Assembly: GCA_030628975.1 (NCBI GenBank)
Contig: DAOVPZ010000059.1
Location: 1-6,903, forward strand
DNA from: Candidatus Cloacimonadota bacterium
GTDB lineage: Bacteria; Cloacimonadota; Cloacimonadia; JGIOTU-2
DNA length: 6,903 bases
Reading direction: 5' to 3'
Part shown: positions 1-5,660 of the stretch, piece after piece
Position numbering within the stretch: the first letter of the stretch is position 1
Layout of the letters: each line of letters starts with the position of its first letter
The notes under the pieces: generated by a model
Databases searched by the model: none
Seen by the model: the letters and a program-made list of their open reading frames with translations, nothing else
Told to the model about the DNA's origin: nothing
Program-made: the position numbers and the translations under genes

Positions 1-1188
1 ATCTTCTTAAATCTAATCGGTCAGTGTTTTGCAACAAAATTAGCTTCTTTATTTGCTAAACCAGTTGATTTTACTATATATTTCCGGCTTTCTTTTTATA
101 TTATTGCCTTAAGGCTTATAAATAAACTTTTCCTTAATGCTCTACGTGCCAAAGAAAAATCTACTTTTTATGTAATTGGAAATATTTTAAAACTTGCTAT
201 TGTTTTAGGATTCAATATTTATTTTGTTGCCTTTGCTAAGATTGGTGTAAAAGGAATATTATATTCGTATCTAATTGGTGATGCAGTGCTATTTCTTATT
301 CTCTTTCCCAATATGATATTTGAAATGATCCCAAAATTTAATCGTAAAATACTTATAGCTTCACTTACTTTTGGATTTCCATTAATATTTACAGCTCTTG
401 CTGGAATGTTATTAAATCAGGGAGATAGATATATTCTAAAGTATTTTGTAGATTACAGAGAAGCCGGGCTTTATATTCTTGGATATAAGATCGCAGGTGT
501 TTTAAATATGTTTTTTATCCAATCATTTTCTATGAGTCTGCTGCCAATAGCTTACAAAATGTATGGACAAAAAGGCGATAAACGATATTATAGTAAGATG
601 CTTACTTATTTTGTTTTTGTGCTTTTCTGGGCAGGACTTGGCTTAGCTCTTTTTGGTAAGGAACTTATTAAAGCCTTAGCTTTAAACCCTGATTATTGGT
701 TGGCTTATACTATCGTGCCTTATATTATCCTTGGTTATATATTTAGTGGTGCAAGGTCTATATTAAATCTTGGTCTATATCTTAAAAAGAAAACAAAATA
801 TATAGCATATAATACTATTGGTGCAGCAGTTTTAAATATTGTGTTAAATTTTATTCTCATTCCTAAATACAAAATGATTGGAGCCGCAGTTGCTACTTTA
901 ATATCTTTTACTGCCCTGTATCTTGTTACATATTTTGTTGCAAACCGTTTTTATAAAATCCCCTATGAAAATATGAAACTTCTAAAAATGTTGGTTCTGG
1001 CAATCGTTTTATTCTTCCTATCAACCTTGACTGCAGATTTTAATATCTTATCAAGAATTCTTATAAAAATTACTATAATAATCTCATTTCCATTTATTTT
1101 GTATTTTTTTAATTTTTATGAGCAAATCGAAATCATAAGGATAAAAGGTGCTTTGAGAAAATGGAGAGAAAATTTAGTGAATTGGTAA
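1..1188 (+). CDS. Polysaccharide flippase, Wzx/MATE type (5' end outside window)
   Basis: The frame is open from base 1 to TAA at 1186-1188 (395 visible codons). The first 95 codons contain no ATG, so the true start lies upstream; the GTG at 286 is internal. The protein is almost entirely hydrophobic helices separated by short basic loops. Typical features of polysaccharide flippases are visible: the segment NQGDRYILKYF (window codons 139-149) followed by AGLYILGYKIAG, and late in the protein PKYKMIGAAVATLIS, which matches the usual proline-lysine-tyrosine-glycine-like loop before a helix. Such proteins sit in the inner membrane and flip undecaprenyl-linked oligosaccharides outward. A polytopic YfhO protein and a glycosyltransferase follow, which supports a surface-glycan role. 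The C-terminal residues LVNW and the stop codon are encoded by the first units of an octanucleotide repeat. The substrate cannot be told from sequence, and a general MATE-like transporter is the main alternative. Confidence 0.85.
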   Translation: MFLNLIGQCFATKLASLFAKPVDFTIYFRLSFYIIALRLINKLFLNALRAKEKSTFYVIGNILKLAIVLGFNIYFVAFAKIGVKGILYSYLIGDAVLFLILFPNMIFEMIPKFNRKILIASLTFGFPLIFTALAGMLLNQGDRYILKYFVDYREAGLYILGYKIAGVLNMFFIQSFSMSLLPIAYKMYGQKGDKRYYSKMLTYFVFVLFWAGLGLALFGKELIKALALNPDYWLAYTIVPYIILGYIFSGARSILNLGLYLKKKTKYIAYNTIGAAVLNIVLNFILIPKYKMIGAAVATLISFTALYLVTYFVANRFYKIPYENMKLLKMLVLAIVLFFLSTLTADFNILSRILIKITIIISFPFILYFFNFYEQIEIIRIKGALRKWRENLVNW

Positions 1189-1319
1189 ATTGGTAAACTG
1201 GTAAATTGGTGAACTGGTGAACTGGTGAACTGGTGAACTGGTGAACTGGTGAACTGGTGAACTGGTGAACTGGTGAACTGGTGAACTGGTGAACTGGTGA
1301 ACTGGTTAAATGGTAAACT
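1176..1319. repeat. Octanucleotide tandem array, 18 units, core GGTGAACT x12
   Basis: Eight-base units run without a gap. They are AGTGAATT, GGTAAATT, GGTAAACT and GGTAAATT (1176-1207), then twelve perfect GGTGAACT copies (1208-1303), then GGTTAAAT (1304) and GGTAAACT (1312). A perfect core with diverged ends is the pattern expected of an array that expands and contracts in the middle by slippage or unequal exchange (inference). It overlaps the last codons and the stop of the flippase and fills most of the gap before the YfhO gene. Because 8 is not a multiple of 3, every + strand frame meets TGA once per 24 bases. The complementary strand has no stop in any frame, which creates a spurious minus-strand reading frame at 1116-1328. 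No spacers are present, so it is not a CRISPR array. Confidence 0.97.
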
Positions 1320-1322
1320 GGA

Positions 1323-1358
1323 AATCAATTAATCAATTTACTAATTTACAAGTTTACC
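1323..1358. repeat. Diverged octamer units, including three in inverse orientation
   Basis: After the array the eight-base rhythm continues. AATCAATT occurs twice (1323-1330 and 1331-1338). Overlapping the second copy, AATTTACT (1335), AATTTACA (1343) and AGTTTACC (1351-1358) are the inverse complements, exact or nearly so, of the GGTAAATT and GGTAAACT units. AGTTTACC is the perfect complement of the GGTAAACT unit at 1312-1319, giving an 8-bp stem with a 31-base loop. Its TTTACC could instead pair with GGTAAA at 1372-1377, over the start of the next gene. Confidence 0.6.
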
Positions 1359-1364
1359 AAGAGG
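1359..1364 (+). promoter_or_regulatory. Ribosome-binding site of the YfhO-family gene
   Basis: AAGAGG lies 5 bases before ATG 1370 and fixes that start. It sits in the loop of a possible TTTACC (1353-1358) / GGTAAA (1372-1377) hairpin whose right arm begins at the G of the start codon. Confidence 0.6.
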
Positions 1365-1369
1365 CATAA

Positions 1370-3964
1370 ATGGTAAAAAAAATAAAAAAAGAAATTAAGC
1401 AGAACAGAGAAATTCAAGTAAAGAAACCTACAATAAAACTACAAGATTATCAAAAAAACCTCATAATCTTTGTAGTAGTATTTTTATTACTACTAATCGT
1501 TTTTAGCCCAATGGCATTCCAAGGAATGCGTCCTGGAGGAGTGGATGTTATTGGCTCAAGAGGAAAGACTCATCAAAAAAAAGAATTTGCAAAGGAAACA
1601 GGAGAAACTGTTTATTGGAATTCACCTGTATTTTCTGGTATGCCAATTTATCATCGTATAAGTGGTAAAGTCTTTTCTTTTGATACAATTTTAAATAAAA
1701 TTCTGGATAAAATATTATATAAATATATATTGATTTATCTGATTGGCTTTATTGGTATGTTCTTTCTTTTGAAATTCTTTAATCTGAATTATTGGTCAGC
1801 GGTTTTTGGTGCTTTGGCATTTATTTTTATCCCGCATTATATGTCTCTTTTAAGTATAGGGCATTTTGCAAAATTCCGTCCAATAATGTATATACCTTTG
1901 GTAACATTCTTTTTCATTTCATTTTTAAATAAGAAAAATCTGTTATGGCTAATAGGATTTATCTTTGCTTTTTCTGTGCAAATTCGTACCCAGCATTACC
2001 AAATTATATTCTATCAGATAATGATACTTGTTTTTTGTGGACTCTATTATTTGATAAAAATGCTAAAAGAGAAAAATAACAAAGAGTTTTTTATAAAAAT
2101 TATATTAATTGTATTAAGTTCCGTAATAATAATTATGATGGTTGCACAACCCCTATTTGTTACAGGCGAGTATACACCATATTCTATTCGCGGTGGAACA
2201 GGGGAAAAGGAGTCAACAGGACTGGAAATTGATTATGCAACAAGCTGGTCACTGCATCCTGCAGAAATTCTCTGCTGGGTAATGCCAAGATTCTTTGGGG
2301 GAACTTCTGGTGAGATTTATAATGGGAACAAAGTTTCACAACTAAAAGGCAGACAAATTCCTGGATATTGGGGACATATGCCCTTTACACAAGCATATGA
2401 CTATATTGGAATTGTTCTATTATTTTTTGCTTTGCTTGGATTAATATTGAATTTTAAAAATGGATTTATAAAGACCTTACTTGGGCTCTTTGTATTATCT
2501 TTACTTTTATCTTTTGGAAGACATTTTCCATTGATTTATAATTTATTCTTCAAATATGTGCCACAATTTAACCGATTTAGGGTTCCAATTATGATTTCTG
2601 TGATTATGCAGATAATCATTGTAATTTGGGCAGGATTTGGCATAAAAAGTCTAGTAGAAATTAGTAAAAAAGATCTTAAACGAATTCAAAAAATTATAAT
2701 TGGTATTGCAGTTTTCCTAATAATTTTAGGTGTTATTCCACTTATTTTTGGAAATAGTTTCTCCTTAATAAAAGTTGGAGGTGAAACTCAATATGAACCG
2801 CAAGTGCTTTCTCTTATTAAATCTGCTCGTTTAGATATGATGCAAACAGATGGTTTGCGTCTAATCCTATTTTCAGTTCTCACTGGCTTGCTATCCATCC
2901 TTTTTTTAAGTAAGAAGATTAAACAATTTCCCTTTTTCATTTGCCTATTTATTTTACTTTTGATAGACCAGATTCCTTATGTAAAAAAAGCAGAGGGTAA
3001 GCTCCAAAATCCAGAAAAAATGGAAAAAGAGTATTTCTCTAAATCCTCTACTAATAAAATATTACTACAGGACACTACTTATTACCGAATATTTCCAATT
3101 ACAGAAAATCCTTTTAATACAAATGATTGGTCATATTATCATAATTCTATTGGTGGATATTCTGCAGCAAAATTGAGAATCTATCAAGATATTATTGAAA
3201 ACTTTTTAAACTTACGGCTTAAAAATCCAAATGAAAAAATAATAAATTGGAATGTTTTAAAAATGCTGAATACAAAATATATTATATCAAAAAAAATGAT
3301 TGAAGAGTACAAGGTTGATAATTCAAAAAGTATTTTAAAATTAAAAGAATTTACAAAGGATGATATAATTACTAAGAATATTTTACCTACAAAAAATATA
3401 TTTCCTGTTTATTATGACGAGAGAAATAATTTTCTAATCTATAAAACTAAAGTCATTCCTCAACCAGCTTGGTTTGTGGGTAATATAGAAATTATTCCTG
3501 AAAGAAAAGAGAGATTTACAACTCTTAATAGTGTTGAATTTGACCCATTCCAAACAGCAATTTTAGAGCAAGAAATAGATTTTTCCGCCAAAGGCGGATC
3601 CTTTGGAGAAATACATTCACCTGACTCATCATTTGTAAAAGTTAAAGAAGCATCTTTTAATAGGATGAAATACCATATTTATACTGACAAGCCAACCCTT
3701 TTCGTGGTTTCAGAAATCTACTATCCAAAAGGCTGGAGATGCTTTGTTGACAATGAAGAAGCAAAAATCTACAAAACCAATCATATTTTGCGTTCAGTGT
3801 ATATTGATTCTCAAGGAGAACATGAAATATTATTTGAATTTAAGCCTGATACATTTATAAAAAATTATCATATTTCAATCATTGGGTATATTATTGCATA
3901 TTTATGTTTAGTTGTTGCCACAATAGTAACTATTTATAAGAAACGACCAATTAAAGATAACTAA
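1370..3964 (+). CDS. YfhO-family polytopic membrane protein (GT-C-like)
   Basis: An 864-residue protein. It has a basic N-terminus (1-29), a first membrane helix at about 30-50, then an outer loop with GVDVIGSRGK (57-66) and the segment ETGETVYWNSPVFSGMPIYH (76-95). About a dozen further helices follow up to about 534. The loops GHFAKFRPIMYIPL (164-177), QIRTQHYQ (204-211), MPRFFGGTSG (305-314) and KYVPQFNRFRVP (395-406) are typical of long YfhO-family proteins. A soluble region (about 540-830) contains YYHNSIGGYSAAKLRIYQD (589-607) and SEIYYPKGW near the end, and a final helix lies at about 835-856. Some Gram-positive YfhO proteins decorate teichoic acids using lipid-linked sugars, and the family is considered GT-C-like. 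Placement between a flippase and a GT2 enzyme fits sugar transfer to a surface glycan (inference). Codons 739-744 are a G+C-rich palindrome that looks foreign. Substrate and activity are unknown. Confidence 0.88.
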   Translation: MVKKIKKEIKQNREIQVKKPTIKLQDYQKNLIIFVVVFLLLLIVFSPMAFQGMRPGGVDVIGSRGKTHQKKEFAKETGETVYWNSPVFSGMPIYHRISGKVFSFDTILNKILDKILYKYILIYLIGFIGMFFLLKFFNLNYWSAVFGALAFIFIPHYMSLLSIGHFAKFRPIMYIPLVTFFFISFLNKKNLLWLIGFIFAFSVQIRTQHYQIIFYQIMILVFCGLYYLIKMLKEKNNKEFFIKIILIVLSSVIIIMMVAQPLFVTGEYTPYSIRGGTGEKESTGLEIDYATSWSLHPAEILCWVMPRFFGGTSGEIYNGNKVSQLKGRQIPGYWGHMPFTQAYDYIGIVLLFFALLGLILNFKNGFIKTLLGLFVLSLLLSFGRHFPLIYNLFFKYVPQFNRFRVPIMISVIMQIIIVIWAGFGIKSLVEISKKDLKRIQKIIIGIAVFLIILGVIPLIFGNSFSLIKVGGETQYEPQVLSLIKSARLDMMQTDGLRLILFSVLTGLLSILFLSKKIKQFPFFICLFILLLIDQIPYVKKAEGKLQNPEKMEKEYFSKSSTNKILLQDTTYYRIFPITENPFNTNDWSYYHNSIGGYSAAKLRIYQDIIENFLNLRLKNPNEKIINWNVLKMLNTKYIISKKMIEEYKVDNSKSILKLKEFTKDDIITKNILPTKNIFPVYYDERNNFLIYKTKVIPQPAWFVGNIEIIPERKERFTTLNSVEFDPFQTAILEQEIDFSAKGGSFGEIHSPDSSFVKVKEASFNRMKYHIYTDKPTLFVVSEIYYPKGWRCFVDNEEAKIYKTNHILRSVYIDSQGEHEILFEFKPDTFIKNYHISIIGYIIAYLCLVVATIVTIYKKRPIKDN
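3584..3606. repeat. G+C-rich palindrome inside the YfhO coding sequence
   Basis: TCCGCC-AAA-GGCGGA (3584-3598) is a perfect 6-bp stem with a 3-base loop. CCAAAGG (3588-3594) and CCTTTGG (3600-3606) form an overlapping 7-bp inverted repeat around CGGAT. It is read in frame as S-A-K-G-G-S (codons 739-744) with codons (GCC, GGC, TCC) that stand out from the A+T-rich surroundings. This resembles small palindromic elements dispersed in some genomes, but one copy cannot prove that. Confidence 0.55.
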
Positions 3965-3969
3965 CTTAT

Positions 3970-4986
3970 ATGCTAATATCAATTATTGTACCTGTTTTTA
4001 ATAGAGCAGATGAAATAGACGAATTTCTTGTATCTTTTGTCCAGCAGACCAGCAAAAACTTTGAAATCCTAATTATTGATGATGGTTCGACTGATAATTT
4101 AAAAGAAGTGGCTAAAAAATATCAAAAGGATTTGAATTTAAAATATTTCTACCAACAAAATAAAGGACCAGGTGCTGCTCGCAATCTTGGAATGGAAAAA
4201 GCAAATGGTGATGTTTTCGTATTTATAGACTCTGACTGCACAGTTCCAAGAGAATATATTGAAAATTTAGAAAATCATCTAAAAAATGAAGATTTTGATG
4301 CTTTTGGTGGACCAGATACTTACAAAGAGGACTTTTCTCCATTCCTGAAAGCAGTAAATTATTCAATGACATCTTTTATCGGAACAGGTGGGACTCGTGG
4401 AACAACTGGTAAAACCATTGCAAAATATTATCCTCGTAGCTTTAATATGGGTATCAAAAATAAAGTTTATCAGAAAATTGGGGGAATGAACGAACTCAGG
4501 CATGGGCAGGATATGGATTTTTCCAATAGAATTTACAAAGCTGGATTTAAAGTTAAATTCTTACATGATATTTTTGTATATCATAAACGAAGAACCTCTA
4601 TAAAAAAATTCTTCAAACAGATTTTCAACTGGGGAGTAACAAGAATAAATCTGGCAAAAATCGATAAGGATATGCTCAAACCAATACATTGTTTGCCTAC
4701 TTTTGTTATTTTAATATTTTTATTAACTTTAATTTTCTCATTTTGGTTTCATTCAATTAGGTATTTATTTTTATTTGAGATTGTTTTAATAATTTTTGTA
4801 ATTGGATTTGCATTCGTCCAATCCGCTTTAAAATATAAATCTGGAATAGTTGGGTTGCTCTCAATAGTAACCTTATTAATACAGGTTGTGGCTTACGGAC
4901 TCGGTTTATTTTACGGCTTACTCAAATCATTTTTTTCTAAAAAGGGAAGTTTTATAACAGGATTTTCAAAAAAATATTATAAATAA
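3970..4986 (+). CDS. Family 2 glycosyltransferase with C-terminal membrane anchor
   Basis: A 338-residue protein. The N-terminal GT-A domain starts with ISIIVPVFNRADEI. It has the nucleotide-binding aspartates in DDGS (37-40), the GPGAARNLG segment (66-74), the metal-binding DSD (87-89), and an acceptor-side GQDMDFSNR (179-187) in the position of the usual G-E-D motif, with glutamine replacing glutamate. Three hydrophobic stretches at about 242-260, 264-285 and 293-317 anchor it in the membrane. The family moves a sugar from a nucleotide donor to a lipid or glycan acceptor at the cytoplasmic face. The gene begins 5 bases after the YfhO stop and has no clear Shine-Dalgarno. Translation is therefore probably coupled to the upstream gene and the two share an operon (inference). 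Donor and acceptor cannot be told from sequence. Confidence 0.92.
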   Translation: MLISIIVPVFNRADEIDEFLVSFVQQTSKNFEILIIDDGSTDNLKEVAKKYQKDLNLKYFYQQNKGPGAARNLGMEKANGDVFVFIDSDCTVPREYIENLENHLKNEDFDAFGGPDTYKEDFSPFLKAVNYSMTSFIGTGGTRGTTGKTIAKYYPRSFNMGIKNKVYQKIGGMNELRHGQDMDFSNRIYKAGFKVKFLHDIFVYHKRRTSIKKFFKQIFNWGVTRINLAKIDKDMLKPIHCLPTFVILIFLLTLIFSFWFHSIRYLFLFEIVLIIFVIGFAFVQSALKYKSGIVGLLSIVTLLIQVVAYGLGLFYGLLKSFFSKKGSFITGFSKKYYK

Positions 4987-5017
4987 TTACAACTTATTTC
5001 AACATTTATTGAACTTC

Positions 5018-5046
5018 TTGACAAAAATTTAAAATATTAAAATTAT
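5018..5046 (+). promoter_or_regulatory. Sigma70-like promoter of the toxin-antitoxin module
   Basis: A consensus -35 TTGACA (5018-5023) is followed after 17 bases by AATTAT (5041-5046, four of six consensus bases). TATGAT at 5044-5049 is a better -10 hexamer but has a 20-base spacer. It lies in the 120-base gap after the glycosyltransferase gene and would give a leader of about 50 bases before the antitoxin start, so the module can be expressed independently. Confidence 0.5.
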
Positions 5047-5067
5047 GATTTTGTTTTATTATGATTT
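5042..5067. promoter_or_regulatory. Direct repeat over the -10 region, candidate YefM-YoeB operator
   Basis: ATTATGATTT occurs exactly at 5042-5051 and again at 5058-5067, 16 bases apart. The first copy lies within an imperfect palindrome, AAAAT (5039-5043) and ATTTT (5048-5052). YefM-type antitoxins repress their own promoters, alone or with toxin, by binding sites overlapping the promoter. This repeat is placed where such a site would be. The A+T-rich context makes chance repeats easier. Confidence 0.35.
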
Positions 5068-5096
5068 AGCAACTCAAAATTAATAGTTTATAAAGT

Positions 5097-5100
5097 GAGG
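5097..5100 (+). promoter_or_regulatory. Ribosome-binding site deciding the antitoxin start
   Basis: GAGG lies 6 bases before ATG 5107. The in-frame GTG at 5095 overlaps this site and would have no Shine-Dalgarno of its own, so ATG 5107 is preferred. Confidence 0.6.
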
Positions 5101-5106
5101 AATAAG

Positions 5107-5379
5107 ATGTTAACTTTAAGTTTGAACAAATTTAGACAAAATATGAATAAAGTTTTATGGGCTATAAAAAACAGCCACGAACCATTGTATTTGAGAGAAA
5201 GAACTGGTGAGGAATTCGTACTGATGAGTTTAGAAGATTATAACTCAATTATGGAAACATTTTATCTTTTAAAAACACCAGCAAATGCAAAATGGCTAAA
5301 AAATTCTATTAAACAAGCAAATGTGGGGAAGACAATAGCCTATAAAGAACTAAATGAAAAATTTAACATTAACCCCTAA
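5107..5379 (+). CDS. yefM: YefM-family antitoxin (Phd/YefM superfamily)
   Basis: A 90-residue protein, close to the E. coli YefM length. The N-terminal DNA-binding fold shows the family pattern: SLNKFRQNMNKVL (5-17), then HEPLYLRERTGEEFVLMSLEDYNSIMET (24-51), matching the P-hydrophobic-R-x-G-E...VLMSLEEYNS pattern of YefM. Next is YLLKTPANAKWLKNSI (53-68), the counterpart of the YLL-SPAN segment that leads to the toxin-binding tail. The C-terminal part (about 69-90) is expected to be flexible and to wrap the toxin active site. The protein neutralises the adjacent YoeB-type toxin and probably represses its own promoter at the repeats upstream. ATG 5107 is chosen over GTG 5095, which would add four residues, because a GAGG site is correctly placed for it. 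The toxin gene overlaps its last 26 bases. Family assignment is from recognition of motifs, not a search. Confidence 0.93.
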   Translation: MLTLSLNKFRQNMNKVLWAIKNSHEPLYLRERTGEEFVLMSLEDYNSIMETFYLLKTPANAKWLKNSIKQANVGKTIAYKELNEKFNINP

Positions 5380-5614
5380 TGCTATTGAAGATTTGAATTA
5401 TTGGGCAAAAAAGAATCCAAAAATTCTTAAACATATATTCAAACTCTTTAAAGATATATCAAAACATCCCAATGAAGGAATTGGTAAACCTGAACAATTG
5501 AAATTTGATTTAAAAGGATGCTGGTCAAGAAGAATTAGTTTAGAACATAGAGTTGTCTATAGAATAATGAAAGATGAAATTCAAATCTTAGCTTGTCGTT
5601 ATCACTATAAATAA
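5354..5614 (+). CDS. yoeB: YoeB-family ribosome-dependent mRNA endonuclease toxin
   Basis: An 86-residue basic protein of the Txe/YoeB family (E. coli YoeB has 84). YoeB binds the ribosomal A site and cuts mRNA there, stopping translation until the antitoxin is restored. The E. coli catalytic residues Glu46, Arg65, His83 and Tyr84 correspond here to E47 (in GKPEQL), R66 (in EHRVVY) and H84-Y85 (in CRYHYK). The WSRRI segment (57-61) is also conserved, so the toxin looks active. One lysine extends past the usual C-terminal tyrosine. ATG 5354 gives a complete N-terminus aligned with YoeB, and no other start codon occurs in frame for the first dozen codons. The gene therefore overlaps the antitoxin by 26 bases. 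There is only a weak purine stretch upstream, so translation is probably coupled to that of the antitoxin (inference). Confidence 0.95.
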   Translation: MKNLTLTPNAIEDLNYWAKKNPKILKHIFKLFKDISKHPNEGIGKPEQLKFDLKGCWSRRISLEHRVVYRIMKDEIQILACRYHYK

Positions 5615-5623
5615 GTTTAATAA

Positions 5624-5629
5624 TATAAT
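5624..5629 (+). promoter_or_regulatory. Possible -10 element before the acyl-CoA dehydrogenase gene
   Basis: A perfect TATAAT lies in the 46-base A+T-rich gap after the toxin gene, but no convincing -35 hexamer is found 16-18 bases upstream. The gene may instead be read through from the toxin-antitoxin promoter. Confidence 0.2.
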
Positions 5630-5651
5630 AATAAAAAAAATAAATCTATAC

Positions 5652-5655
5652 GGAG
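5652..5655 (+). promoter_or_regulatory. Ribosome-binding site deciding the dehydrogenase start
   Basis: GGAG lies 5 bases before ATG 5661. The in-frame GTG at 5658 would be only 2 bases away, too close for normal initiation. Confidence 0.65.
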
Positions 5656-5660
5656 TAGTG

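Larger units (their letters stand above)
1310..1369 (+). other. Possible 19-codon leader reading frame abutting the YfhO gene
   Basis: ATG at 1310, within the last array units, opens a frame of 19 codons (MVNWKSINQFTNLQVYQEA) that ends with TAA at 1367-1369. The YfhO start codon follows directly at 1370. A GGTGA from the last perfect array unit (1296-1300) lies 9 bases upstream and could act as a weak Shine-Dalgarno. If translated, the stop would lie exactly against the next start, an arrangement suited to translational coupling. The composition is simply that of the repeat and its flank, so it may well be chance. Confidence 0.15.

Noticed and set aside
286..1188. Flippase starting at GTG 286 as a complete gene
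   Set aside because: The same frame is open back to base 1 and encodes flippase-like membrane helices there, so 286 is internal and the gene is cut by the window edge.
1116..1328. 70-codon minus-strand reading frame with an SSPVHQFT eight-residue repeat
   Set aside because: It is the translation of the octamer array, whose complement has no stop in any frame. It has no ribosome-binding site, and its ends run into the flippase antisense strand.
1176..1358. CRISPR array
   Set aside because: The repeats are 8 bp and directly adjacent with no unique spacers, and no cas genes are present.
4981..4999. AAATAA/TTATTT hairpin after the glycosyltransferase as terminator
   Set aside because: Only six A-T pairs with a 7-base loop and no T run; expected by chance in this composition.
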